Assembly: GCA_964581115.1 (NCBI GenBank)
Contig: CAZOMY010000008.1
Span: forward strand, 1 to 64,000
DNA length: 64,000 nucleotides
Direction of reading: 5' to 3'
Origin: 2-02-FULL-55-14 sp964581115
Lineage (GTDB): Bacteria > Bacteroidota > Ignavibacteria > UBA10030
Positions 14,871 through 23,568 of this stretch are shown piece by piece (within the stretch, counting starts at the first letter, position 1; each line of letters starts with the position of its first letter). The position numbers and the translations under genes were made by a program. A model generated the notes under the pieces. The model had not been told where the DNA came from, did not search any database, and worked only from the letters and a program-made list of their open reading frames with translations.

Positions 14871-16345
14871 ACATCGTCATCGTCAGCACCGCGTATCCGT
14901 TCCGCGGGGGCATTGCGCACTATGTTGCGCTGCTCTACCGGCGCCTTGCGCAGCGGAACAACGTCAAGGTCGTTACGTTCACCCGGCAGTACCCTTCGTT
15001 CCTCTTCCCCGGCACCACGCAAGAGGAGACGGGGGGCGGCGATCAGATCCGCATTCCGGCGGAGCGGCTAGTCGATTCGATCAATCCCTTCACCTGGATA
15101 TCGGCTTCGAAGAAGATCGCCGCGATGAAGCCCGATGTGCTCGTCTTCAAGTTCTGGTTGCCGTTCTTCGGTCCATGTTTCGGATACATCGCCCGCAAGG
15201 TCAAGAAGCTTACCGGCGGACGGGCGCGCGCCATCTTCATCGCCGACAACATCGTGCCCCACGAGCGGCGGCTGTTCGACAAGGCCTTCACCAACTACGC
15301 CATGGGGGGCGCCGATGCCGTCATCGTTCAGTCAGCCTCCGTCGAGCGAGAATTGAAGCATCTCTATCCGAAGAAGCCGTATCGAATGGTGCCGCACCCG
15401 ATCTACGAGATCTTCGGCAACGCCATCGGCAAGCGCGAAGCGCGCGAACGCCTCAAGGTCCGCGACTCGCGCGTCATGCTCTTCTTTGGCTACATCCGTC
15501 CCTACAAGGGACTGGCCACGCTGCTGAAGGCCATGCCCGAGATCGCGAGGCGCACGCGCGCGAAGCTCCTCGTCGTCGGCGAATGCTACGGCGACGAGCA
15601 GGAATACCGGAAGCAGATCAAGGAGCTGAAGCTGGAATTATCCGTCGACTTCCGGGCGGAATATGCATCGCCCGAAGACGTCAAACTCTACTTCTCGGCG
15701 ACAGACCTGGTCGTTCTGCCATACACGTCGGCCACGCAGAGCGGCATCGTGCAGATCGCCTACCAGTTCGACAAGCCGGTCGTCGCCACGAACGTTGGTG
15801 GATTGGCGGAAGTTGTCGTGGACGGCAAGACGGGCTACATCGTGAAGCCGAACGACCCGAAAGAACTGGCTGACGCCGTCATTCGTTACTTCGAACAACG
15901 GAAGGAGGGGGACTTTGTCCGGAACCTCCATGACGAGAAGCGTAAGTACTCATGGGACCATCTGACAAGGGCCATCGTGGAGTTGGGAAAGCAGCCGGAC
16001 AGCCCGAAAGGGAGACGCGAGACGGGAAACGCGAGACGGGGTGGAAGGTTTCAGGGTGGGCGTGACAACGAGCGGGGTCGGTGGAAGCAGCGTCTGCCCC
16101 ACGAACACGAACATGGCGGCCTGCCGCGCAACCAGACGCGTCCGCATGAGCCCAAACATCCGCCGCAAGGCCTCAAGCCGCCGCACCAACAGGAACCTCG
16201 TCCGGGGCAGGTGCCGCCGGGCCCGGGTCAACCGAAGCCTGAAGGGGGTCCCCGTAGGGGTCGTCGGCGTGGATGGCGGGGTGGGAGAGGGCGGCGCGGT
16301 GGAAGGCCTCAGGGTGGGGCGGGAGGAGGACAGGGAGAATCGTGA
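14867..16345 (+). CDS. GT4-type glycosyltransferase with Arg-Gly-rich C-terminal tail
   Basis: A cytosolic GT-B glycosyltransferase of the GT4/GT1 clan, 492 residues. The Rossmann start IVIVSTAYPFRGGIAHYVALL has the glycine loop, FFGYIRPYKGLATLLKAMPE opens the donor-binding domain, and LPYTSATQSGIVQIAYQFDKPVVATNVGG holds the E-x7-E-like nucleotide-sugar region. The fold ends near residue 370 (DHLTRAIVELGKQ). The remaining 115 residues are low complexity, rich in Arg, Gly, Pro and His, ending in an RGRRRGWRGGRGRRGG segment, and carry RRGGRFQGG and RRGGRPQGG near the two ends. The DNA for those two motifs is a direct repeat (16037-16061 and 16296-16321). Such RGG-like tails usually bind RNA or polyanions; the role here is unknown. 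Confidence 0.88.
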   Translation: MNIVIVSTAYPFRGGIAHYVALLYRRLAQRNNVKVVTFTRQYPSFLFPGTTQEETGGGDQIRIPAERLVDSINPFTWISASKKIAAMKPDVLVFKFWLPFFGPCFGYIARKVKKLTGGRARAIFIADNIVPHERRLFDKAFTNYAMGGADAVIVQSASVERELKHLYPKKPYRMVPHPIYEIFGNAIGKREARERLKVRDSRVMLFFGYIRPYKGLATLLKAMPEIARRTRAKLLVVGECYGDEQEYRKQIKELKLELSVDFRAEYASPEDVKLYFSATDLVVLPYTSATQSGIVQIAYQFDKPVVATNVGGLAEVVVDGKTGYIVKPNDPKELADAVIRYFEQRKEGDFVRNLHDEKRKYSWDHLTRAIVELGKQPDSPKGRRETGNARRGGRFQGGRDNERGRWKQRLPHEHEHGGLPRNQTRPHEPKHPPQGLKPPHQQEPRPGQVPPGPGQPKPEGGPRRGRRRGWRGGRGRRGGRPQGGAGGGQGES

Positions 16346-16349
16346 ATGA

Positions 16350-16473
16350 ACAGTAGGCAGTAAGCAGGAACATCTAGGCGGTGGGCAGGTGGAGGTCCGA
16401 TGACAAGAACCCATGATCTGTTTTCGTGGATATTCACCTGACTGGACCTGAGGGTACCTGCTTACTGCCTACG
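16350..16473. repeat. Word repeat family F1, full-length element
   Basis: Starts CAGTAGGCAGTAAGCAGGAA and ends GGTACCTGCTTACTGCCTAC, a near-perfect terminal inverted repeat. The core GTCCGATGACAAGAACCCAT then GATCTGTTTTCGTGGATATT aligns with 4440-4572 in the same orientation. It starts directly after the stop of the RGG-tailed glycosyltransferase (16345). Confidence 0.82.
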
Positions 16474-16502
16474 TTCAATGGAACTCGGCTTCTTCATTCA
16501 TC

Positions 16503-17312
16503 ATGCATTACGACCCGATCAAATTTTCCATCGGCAATGTCGTTCGCAGGTCGGTCCTGCTTCGGCGCCTCTTCTATACGGCGCTGGGATTACTCTTTCT
16601 ACGCGAATGGCATGTGAAGCGGGCCATCAGGCGATTGCTGGGGAACCGGACGGGAGCGGTGGACGTCTATGATGCCGGCAGCGGGTTCGGGCAGTACTCA
16701 TACTACATGGCACAGCGGTATCCGAGCGTGAAGATCCTTGCGGTCGACGTGAAGGAGGAGCAGATCGACGATTGCCGGAAGTTCTTCGCCGCGCGCGGCA
16801 TCGACTCATGTACGTTCGCCGTCGAAGACCTCACGAAGATCGTGCACGAGAACCGGTTCGACCTTGTCCTGTCGGTGGACGTGATGGAGCACATCGCCGA
16901 CGACGTAACGGTGTTCCGCAACTTCCACCGGGCGTTGCGTCGGGGTGGACAGTTGTTCATCAATACGCCCTCCGATCTCGGCGGGTCCGACGCGCACAGT
17001 CCCGACGATGCCTCGTTCATCGAAGAGCACGCGCGGAACGGCTACAACGTGCGAGAGATGCGGCAGAAACTGACGTCGGTCGGGTTCGAGGTGGAGGATA
17101 TCCGATACACCTACGGACCCTTCGGCAGCGCCGCCTGGCGAGCCGGCATCAAGTGGCCGATGCTGATGCTGAACGTTTCAAAAGCGTTCTTCGTGATCCT
17201 GCCGTTCTACTATGTGATCGTTCTACCGTTCGTCCTTCCGCTGATGTGGCTGGATGTGGCCATCGAGAACCCGCGCGGGACAGGGCTCAATGTGGTAGCC
17301 AGAAAGCGGTGA
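16503..17312 (+). CDS. Class I SAM-dependent methyltransferase
   Basis: The 269-residue protein has motif I VYDAGSGFGQYSYYMAQ, motif II ILAVDVKEEQIDDC, the post-motif LVLSVDVMEHIADD and RRGGQLFINTPSD. A hydrophobic stretch near the end (AFFVILPFYYVIVLPFVLPL, about 230-250) suggests membrane attachment, which fits an enzyme working on a lipid-linked glycan. The ATG at 16503 is 27 bp past the F1 repeat. It is the second of five methyltransferases in this cluster; none is similar enough in sequence to the others to look like a recent duplicate. Confidence 0.85.
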   Translation: MHYDPIKFSIGNVVRRSVLLRRLFYTALGLLFLREWHVKRAIRRLLGNRTGAVDVYDAGSGFGQYSYYMAQRYPSVKILAVDVKEEQIDDCRKFFAARGIDSCTFAVEDLTKIVHENRFDLVLSVDVMEHIADDVTVFRNFHRALRRGGQLFINTPSDLGGSDAHSPDDASFIEEHARNGYNVREMRQKLTSVGFEVEDIRYTYGPFGSAAWRAGIKWPMLMLNVSKAFFVILPFYYVIVLPFVLPLMWLDVAIENPRGTGLNVVARKR

Positions 17313-17435
17313 ATAAAGAATGGAGCATGGTCAATAGGAAAGCAGGTGCGGTGGGGGACGATGGGAGGTGGATCGTGAAGAGTGAATCGTTCATCGGAAG
17401 GCGATCTCCTGCACGAAGCCGCGCGGTCACGCTCA

Positions 17436-17474
17436 GTTAATTCAAAATCGTCAATCCGAAATCCGCAATTCCCT
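17436..17474. repeat. Word repeat family F4, short copy
   Basis: Words of the type CGTCAATCCGAAATCCGCAA run right up to the TTG start of the next gene. They match the right arm of the F4 element at 6162-6197. The rest of the 160-bp gap holds no gene. Confidence 0.5.
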
Positions 17475-18835
17475 TGGCCCCCCGTTTGAATTCTGTCCTG
17501 GTGATATCGTACTACTTCCCTCCCTCCGGAGGCCCGGGCGTCCAGCGGGTGTTGAAGTTCGTCAAGCACCTGCCGTCGTACGGCTGGCGACCGGTGGTGC
17601 TGACGGTGGAAAATGGAGACTTCCCGGCGCGGGACGAGTCGCTTCTCAAGGAGATCCCTTCTGACGTCAGGGTGTATCGGACGAAGATCTTCGAGCCGTA
17701 CGCGCTGTATCGAAAGCTCACCGGCAAGCCGGACGGAGCGGCGGTGGATGTGGAGAACATTCCACAGGGATCCAAGCAGCGCTCGTTCATGGAGCGCGCC
17801 GCCGGTTTCGTTCGCGAGACATTCTTTATTCCCGACGCGCGCGTGGGCTGGTTTGCGACGGCCGTGCCCGAGGCGATGCGTATTATCCGGACGGAGGGCA
17901 TCGAAGCCATCTATACGTCATCCCCACCCTACACGGCGGCGCTGATCGGACGGGAAGTGAAACGCCGTGCGCGCCTGCCGTGGATCGCGGGATTCCGGGA
18001 CCCGTGGACGGGATTCCTGTCGGCTCCCGACCGATGGTTCATCCCCGATGCGATCGACCGTTGGCTGGAAAGAAGGGTCTTCGTCGAGGCCGACATGATC
18101 GACTGCGCCTGGCAAGGGATCATTGACGATTTCGCGGCGAAGTTCCCCGACGAGAATATCCACAAGTGCGTTCATTTGCCCAACGGTTTTGACCGCGACG
18201 ACTACCCTCCGATCGAACGGGTGTCGACCGAGCGCTTCACGACGACCTACACCGGGTCGATGTACGGCAAGCGGAACCCGCAGACGTTCCTTCGCGCCGT
18301 CGAGGCGGCGGTCGCGGCCGGAGAGGTGGATGCGTCGAAGATCCTGCTGAAGTTCATCGGGCGCTTTGGAGGTGACGTGAAGGAGATGTTCCGTACTTCG
18401 TCGCTCGCGGCGCAGATCGCGCAAGTCGAGTACGTGCCGCATGAAGAGAGCGTCAGACAGCTGTTGATGGCGGACCAGTTGCTTCTCGTGGTGGACGAAT
18501 CGAAGGACAGCCGCGCCATCGTTCCGGGGAAAGTGTTCGAATACCTCGGCGCCCATCGTCCGATCCTCGCGCTGGCCGATCCCGAAGGGGCGGCCGCGGC
18601 CATTGTGCGCGAGACCAATGCCGGCGTTGTCGTTGCCAACCACGACGTCGACGGCATCCGCCGGGCGTTCGTTGAGTGTTACCGGAATTATCTCTACCAT
18701 ACTCCCGGCCCGACGCCGAATGACGACGCCATTCGCACCTATGAACGGCGCGAAGTGACACGCCGGCTGGCCGAATTGCTGACCTATGTCCGTCTCCGGA
18801 GTGCTGAGACGGGACCCCGCCACGCCGGTGCGTGA
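17474..18835 (+). CDS. GT4-type glycosyltransferase
   Basis: A 453-residue cytosolic glycosyltransferase of GT-B fold. It opens SVLVISYYFPPSGGPGVQRV, a start typical of capsule and EPS glycosyltransferases, followed by KHLPSYGWRPVVLTV. Later come WIAGFRDPWTG, a middle domain with FTTTYTGSMYGKRNPQTFL, and the donor site around PGKVFEYLGAHRPILALADPEG. The start is uncertain: TTG at 17474 abuts an F4 repeat, and another TTG or GTG a few codons later would still keep the whole domain. The stop overlaps a possible GTG start of the next gene (GTGA). Confidence 0.87.
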   Translation: MAPRLNSVLVISYYFPPSGGPGVQRVLKFVKHLPSYGWRPVVLTVENGDFPARDESLLKEIPSDVRVYRTKIFEPYALYRKLTGKPDGAAVDVENIPQGSKQRSFMERAAGFVRETFFIPDARVGWFATAVPEAMRIIRTEGIEAIYTSSPPYTAALIGREVKRRARLPWIAGFRDPWTGFLSAPDRWFIPDAIDRWLERRVFVEADMIDCAWQGIIDDFAAKFPDENIHKCVHLPNGFDRDDYPPIERVSTERFTTTYTGSMYGKRNPQTFLRAVEAAVAAGEVDASKILLKFIGRFGGDVKEMFRTSSLAAQIAQVEYVPHEESVRQLLMADQLLLVVDESKDSRAIVPGKVFEYLGAHRPILALADPEGAAAAIVRETNAGVVVANHDVDGIRRAFVECYRNYLYHTPGPTPNDDAIRTYERREVTRRLAELLTYVRLRSAETGPRHAGA

Positions 18836-18870
18836 CGGGTGCCGCCGATCACCGACCGGTCTTCCATCCC

Positions 18871-21405
18871 ATGAGTACGCCCCAGAAGCCGCGTGCCTCC
18901 CGCAAGCCTTCGCGGGAGGATCGACCCCTTGTGCCCCAGCGCTACCGCCACGTTGCGGCGATCGCCGGGCTCGCCCTCGCCATCCTCATCTTCCTGTTTC
19001 CCGTGGTGTTCGGGGGAAAGACCTTCGTCGGTCCCGACTCGATCGCCTCGCACAGCTTCGACACGCTGCTGCAGGACGCAAAGGAACAGGGGATCTTTCC
19101 GCTCTGGAACCCTTACATCTTCGGCGGCATGCCCGCGTACGGCAGTCTCTCGGTGACGGGGGATCGATGGTATGATCTCACGGGATGGCTGTGGAACAAG
19201 CTGTCGAGCTGGTTCGGCCTGATCCTCGGCGGAGGTCAGGTGACGTGGGTCGTTTTCTACTATATCCTGTTCGCCGCGGGGATGTACGTGCTGGCGTACT
19301 CGAAGGTCCGTCACTCGCTCGCGGCGTTCGTAGCGGCGTTCGGTGCGACCTTTTCAATGTTCATTATCATCTGGATCATGGTGTCGCACAATACCAAGAT
19401 CGCGACGATGGCGCCGTTCCCGTGGCTACTGTTCGTGGCCGACCGCTTGCGCGAGCGCTTTCGCTGGCTCTGGGCGTTGCTGGCCGTGGTTCTGCTGCAT
19501 TTCATGTTCATGCCGAGCCACGTGCAGATGATCTTCTACGCCGCGCTGGCCTTCGGCGGCTACTTCCTGATGCTCGTCTGGCTGGCGATCCGGCACGGCG
19601 AACCGTGGAAGGGGATCTTCCGTTCGGCCGGCGTGCTCGTCGTCGCGGCGGCGCTGGCGTTCGCGATGGACTCCGACCGCTATCTGTCGGTGCTCGAGTA
19701 CAATCCGTCGTCGATCCGCGGTTCGGCTCCTCTCATCCCCCCCTCCGGTCAGGCGGAGGAGAAGACGCAGGCCGGAGGGCTCGACTACGAATACGCCACG
19801 CAATGGTCGCTCGCTCCCGGCGAGCTCATCTCGTTCGCCGTGCCGACCTGGTACGGGTTCGGCCACCTTGAATATGATGGACCGTTGGCGCGCGGTCCGA
19901 TGCGGTTCAACGGATACTGGGGACCGCAGCCGTTCACGGACGCCGCACAGTATATGGGCATCGTGATCCTTGTGCTGGCGGTGGGCGGGTTCATTCGCCG
20001 CCGTCGCGACCCGTTCGTTCTGTATCTCGGGGCGATGATCGTCTTCTCGATCCTCGTCGCGTTCGGCAAAGAGTTGCCGCTGGTCTACGACGCGATGTTC
20101 GCGTACGTGCCGATGTTCAACAAGTTCCGGATCCCGTCCATGATCCTGGTGCTTGTGCAGATCTATGTGCCGTTGCTGGCGGCGTACGGTGTGGCGACCT
20201 GGATGGGAGACCGGGAGCATACGTGGAGCGACAAGGTCGAACAGAAGTGGAAGCGCGTGACGCTCGGTCTCGGCGTGGCCGCCGTCTTGGCCTTCGTCGG
20301 ACGAGGAGCGGTTGAGACAGTCTACCAGAGCTTCTTCCCGCTGTCGGAGGTGGGGCCCAAGCTTGGCCGTCAGTTCGGCCAAGTGCCGACGCAGGTCGTG
20401 GCGGAGTTCTACCAGACGGTCGTGGACTACGTCGCTGTCGACATCATCGTCGCGTTGATCTTGTGCACAGCGTTGTCCGCAGCGGTATGGTTCTACGGGC
20501 GCCGTGCGATCGGCGTGAACGCGTTCGCGGCAATCCTGATCACGGCGGCCGGAGCCGACCTTTGGCGCATCAACTCCCGTGTGATGGATCCCCAGCCGCG
20601 CCAGAGCCATGAGGCGATCTTCGCGGCTCCCGACTACGTCCAGTTCCTGCAACGCGACACGACGCTGTATCGCACGCTGACGTTCCAGCAGGGTCAGCTG
20701 CCGTACGACAACACCCTCGCATACTTCAGGATCCAGAGCGCGTACGGCTATCAGGGGGCCAAGATGCGGGCCTACCAGGATATGGTGGAGGTGGCCGGGC
20801 TGTACAATCCGCTGGTCTGGCAGATGATGAACGTGAAGTACATCATCTCCGACCAGTACGACAGCACGGCGCTGTTCGAGCGGGTGTACGACGGCCAGAC
20901 GTTCGACGTGTTCCGATTCCGCAACGCATTGCCTCGGGCGTTCTTCGTGAACCGGTTCGAGGTGGCTTCGGCCGAGCAGACGCTCAACCAGATCGCCAAT
21001 GGCGCCTTCGACCCGCGCGACCTGATGTATGTGCTTGCCGACCCTGGCGTGGGTGTCGATCCGCCGGAGGCGGGAGCGAGCGTGGAGGTGACAGAGTTCG
21101 GCATTCAGCATCTGAAGCTCAAAGCGACGGCGACGGGTACGAACCTGCTGTTCCTGAGCGAGACATACTACCAACCCGGCTGGAAGGCCTTCATCGACGG
21201 TAAGGAAGAAGGCATCATCCGCGCGAACTACCTGTTCCGCGGGCTGGTGGTGCCAGCGGGAGACCATGCGATCGAGATGCGCTTCGAGCCATCGGGGTTT
21301 GCGCTGGGAAAGAACCTGAGTCTGGCGGTAAACCTGCTGGTGATCGTCGGGTTCGGCGCGGTGGGGTTCTTCGAATGGCGTGAGAGAACAGCAAGTAAGC
21401 AGTAG
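18871..21405 (+). CDS. YfhO-family polytopic membrane protein
   Basis: An integral membrane protein of 844 residues with at least ten helices and a soluble C-terminal domain of about 200 residues. The YfhO family hallmark is the luminal loop after the first helix, with FVGPDSIASHSF and FPLWNPYIFGGMPAYGSL; later come LVIWIMVSHNTK-type and PMFNKFRIPSMILVL stretches. In Gram-positive relatives YfhO is needed for glycosylating lipoteichoic acid, and the fold is that of GT-C glycosyltransferases, so a role in extracytoplasmic sugar transfer is likely. The ATG at 18871 is taken; a GTG at 18832 that overlaps the previous stop is a fair alternative. Its last codons and TAG stop are supplied by the F1 repeat. 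Confidence 0.85.
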   Translation: MSTPQKPRASRKPSREDRPLVPQRYRHVAAIAGLALAILIFLFPVVFGGKTFVGPDSIASHSFDTLLQDAKEQGIFPLWNPYIFGGMPAYGSLSVTGDRWYDLTGWLWNKLSSWFGLILGGGQVTWVVFYYILFAAGMYVLAYSKVRHSLAAFVAAFGATFSMFIIIWIMVSHNTKIATMAPFPWLLFVADRLRERFRWLWALLAVVLLHFMFMPSHVQMIFYAALAFGGYFLMLVWLAIRHGEPWKGIFRSAGVLVVAAALAFAMDSDRYLSVLEYNPSSIRGSAPLIPPSGQAEEKTQAGGLDYEYATQWSLAPGELISFAVPTWYGFGHLEYDGPLARGPMRFNGYWGPQPFTDAAQYMGIVILVLAVGGFIRRRRDPFVLYLGAMIVFSILVAFGKELPLVYDAMFAYVPMFNKFRIPSMILVLVQIYVPLLAAYGVATWMGDREHTWSDKVEQKWKRVTLGLGVAAVLAFVGRGAVETVYQSFFPLSEVGPKLGRQFGQVPTQVVAEFYQTVVDYVAVDIIVALILCTALSAAVWFYGRRAIGVNAFAAILITAAGADLWRINSRVMDPQPRQSHEAIFAAPDYVQFLQRDTTLYRTLTFQQGQLPYDNTLAYFRIQSAYGYQGAKMRAYQDMVEVAGLYNPLVWQMMNVKYIISDQYDSTALFERVYDGQTFDVFRFRNALPRAFFVNRFEVASAEQTLNQIANGAFDPRDLMYVLADPGVGVDPPEAGASVEVTEFGIQHLKLKATATGTNLLFLSETYYQPGWKAFIDGKEEGIIRANYLFRGLVVPAGDHAIEMRFEPSGFALGKNLSLAVNLLVIVGFGAVGFFEWRERTASKQ

Positions 21406-21518
21406 GCAGGTACCATTCGGGTCCGATCGGGTAGATATCCAAGAAAACAGATCATGTGTTCTTGTCTTCGGATCTCCACCTGCACACAGCCTGTGAGTTC
21501 CTGCTTACTGGCTACTTC
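21388..21518. repeat. Word repeat family F1, full-length element
   Basis: Starts AAGTAAGCAGTAGGCAGGTA, whose TAG is the stop codon of the YfhO gene (21403-21405), and ends TTCCTGCTTACTGGCTACTT. The core reads GATATCCAAGAAAACAGATC then ATGTGTTCTTGTCTTCGGAT, the complement of the core at 4440-4572. Confidence 0.82.
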
Positions 21519-21570
21519 TGCTGAATGACCTTCGACGTCTAATTGGTTTGGAGACTGGAGTCTTCCTCAC

Positions 21571-23547
21571 ATGTGCGGCATCTGCGGCGTCCTTGAATAC
21601 GGTGTGAGTCATCCGAAGGTCGACGAGCGCACGCTCGTGTCGATGACGGATGCCATTGTCCATCGCGGTCCGGACGATGCGGGGACGTATGTGTCGCCGA
21701 AGGGGAATCTCGGATTCGGGTTTCGTCGCCTGGCCATCGTGGACCTTTCGCCCGCCGGGCACCAGCCGATGACCACGCCCGACGGCACCGTGACGATCGT
21801 GTTCAACGGCGAGATCTACAACCACGCCGTCCTCCGAAAGACGCTCGAAGCAAAGGGTTACCGCTACCGCTCCCGCTCCGACACGGAGACCATCCTCTAT
21901 TGCTACCAGGAGTACGGCCTCGACTTCGTCCACATGTTGTTGGGGATGTTCGCAATCGCGATCTGGGACGAATCGAAGCAGCGGCTCGTGCTCGTGCGTG
22001 ATCGGGTCGGCATCAAGCCGCTCTACTATGCGTTTCGCGACGGGCGGCTCGTGTTCGGCTCCGAGATCAAGGCCATGCTGAGGCATCCAGGAGTACCGAA
22101 GGAGTTCAACGAAGAGGCGTTGGAGCACTACCTGACGTTTCTCATTCCCCCGGCGCCGCTCACGCTGTTCAAGGGGATCTACAAGCTCGAGCCGGGTCAT
22201 CGGATGGTGGTGACGGCCAATGGCAACGTGACGAACGAGCCATATTGGGACCCGTTGCCGGCCGGAGATCAACCGACGATCGACCTTGATGGAAGCCCGA
22301 TCGCACGTTCGGCCATTGCGAGCATGGCTTCAGGACAATCCGAATCAGAGGTGATCGATACGATCCGCATGCTGCTGCGCCAGTCGATCAAAGACCGGAT
22401 GATGAGCGATGTGCCGTTCGGCGTCTTCCTGAGCGGCGGCATCGATTCGAGCACGAATGTGGCGCTCATGGCCGAGCTGATGGACCGTCCGGTTGACACG
22501 TTCTCGGTGGGATTCCGTGACCTGGAGAAGTACAACGAGCTTGGATACGCGCGGCAGATCGCGGCGCAATTCAAGACGAACCATCATGAGGTCATCATCG
22601 ACCAGAAGGATGCGTTCGAGTTCCTGCCGAAGCTCGTCTGGCACCAGGACGAGCCGTTGGCCGACCCCGTGTGCATTCCGCTGTATTTCGTGTCGAAGTT
22701 GGCCCGCGACAACGGGACGATCGTGGTGCAGGTGGGAGAGGGGAGCGACGAGCAATTCGCCGGATACTCGTGGATGAAGCGGGAGCTGGCGTTCTATAGC
22801 TCGCTCTGGCGGTCGTTCAACGTCTTGCCCGCGTTCCTGCGCAAAGCCGCGTATGCCGTGGCCGGGCCGGCGCTGCGCAAGAGGGGCTCTCATCTGATGC
22901 TCGATTACATTCGCAAGGGGGCGGAGAACAACGAACTGTACTGGAGCGGCGCCATCAACTTCACGGAAGAACATCGCCGATCGCTCATGGCCCGCCGGAT
23001 CGACGGTTCGGGTCCGCACGACGCGGTGCGGCGGTGGCATCAGGAGGCGCTCAGCCGCGTTCCGAAAGCCGACTATCTGCAGCGCATGATATGGCTCGAA
23101 TTCCGTCAGCGACTTCCCGAGTTGCTGCTGATGCGCGTGGACAAGGTCTCGATGGCCACATCGGTCGAAGCGCGCGTGCCGTTCCTCGACCATCGCATGG
23201 TCGAGTACACGATGCGACTGCCGGTCGGGCTGAAGCTCCGCGACGGTGTGACGAAGTACATTCTCAAGAAAGCCGTGGAAGGTATCATTCCGAACGAGAT
23301 CATCTACCGCACCAAACAGGGCTTTGCCGCACCTGTTACGGAATGGATCCGCGAACCATGGTATCCGTTCGTGCGGGACCTGTTCGATCGCTCAGCGCTC
23401 GTGAAGCAGGGCTACTTCAACCGCACGTACCTTGATTCGATCCTCGCCGCCCACCGGTCCGGCCGCCGCGACGGCGGACAGCTCGTCTGGAACCTCGTCA
23501 ACCTGCTCGTCTGGCATGACGCTTGGTTCGAACGGACGCCATCTTGA
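21571..23547 (+). CDS. asnB: Asparagine synthase (glutamine-hydrolysing), AsnB type
   Basis: A two-domain cytosolic amidotransferase of 658 residues. The class II glutaminase domain starts MCGICGVLEYG, with the nucleophile Cys2 exposed after Met removal, and includes IVHRGPDDAG, FNGEIYNH and RSDTETIL. The synthetase domain has the ATP-binding SGGIDSS (about residues 288-294), VGEGSDEQFAGY, SVEARVPFLDHRMVEY and RTKQGFAAP. Free-standing AsnB makes asparagine from aspartate, glutamine and ATP. Members inside polysaccharide clusters often amidate uronic acids instead, which suits this setting; the sequence alone does not separate the two. It is followed after 21 bp by a methyltransferase and then a flippase. 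Confidence 0.93.
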   Translation: MCGICGVLEYGVSHPKVDERTLVSMTDAIVHRGPDDAGTYVSPKGNLGFGFRRLAIVDLSPAGHQPMTTPDGTVTIVFNGEIYNHAVLRKTLEAKGYRYRSRSDTETILYCYQEYGLDFVHMLLGMFAIAIWDESKQRLVLVRDRVGIKPLYYAFRDGRLVFGSEIKAMLRHPGVPKEFNEEALEHYLTFLIPPAPLTLFKGIYKLEPGHRMVVTANGNVTNEPYWDPLPAGDQPTIDLDGSPIARSAIASMASGQSESEVIDTIRMLLRQSIKDRMMSDVPFGVFLSGGIDSSTNVALMAELMDRPVDTFSVGFRDLEKYNELGYARQIAAQFKTNHHEVIIDQKDAFEFLPKLVWHQDEPLADPVCIPLYFVSKLARDNGTIVVQVGEGSDEQFAGYSWMKRELAFYSSLWRSFNVLPAFLRKAAYAVAGPALRKRGSHLMLDYIRKGAENNELYWSGAINFTEEHRRSLMARRIDGSGPHDAVRRWHQEALSRVPKADYLQRMIWLEFRQRLPELLLMRVDKVSMATSVEARVPFLDHRMVEYTMRLPVGLKLRDGVTKYILKKAVEGIIPNEIIYRTKQGFAAPVTEWIREPWYPFVRDLFDRSALVKQGYFNRTYLDSILAAHRSGRRDGGQLVWNLVNLLVWHDAWFERTPS

Positions 23548-23568
23548 TCGACCGTTCGGAGTCTCAGC

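Noticed and set aside
19426..21267. 613-codon minus-strand frame opposite the YfhO gene
   Set aside because: High GC codon bias opens antisense frames; no domain, no start context, and the plus-strand protein has clear membrane helices.
69..21518. CRISPR array from recurring 20-30 bp repeats
   Set aside because: Copies are kilobases apart, palindromic and variable, with no regular spacers and no cas gene.
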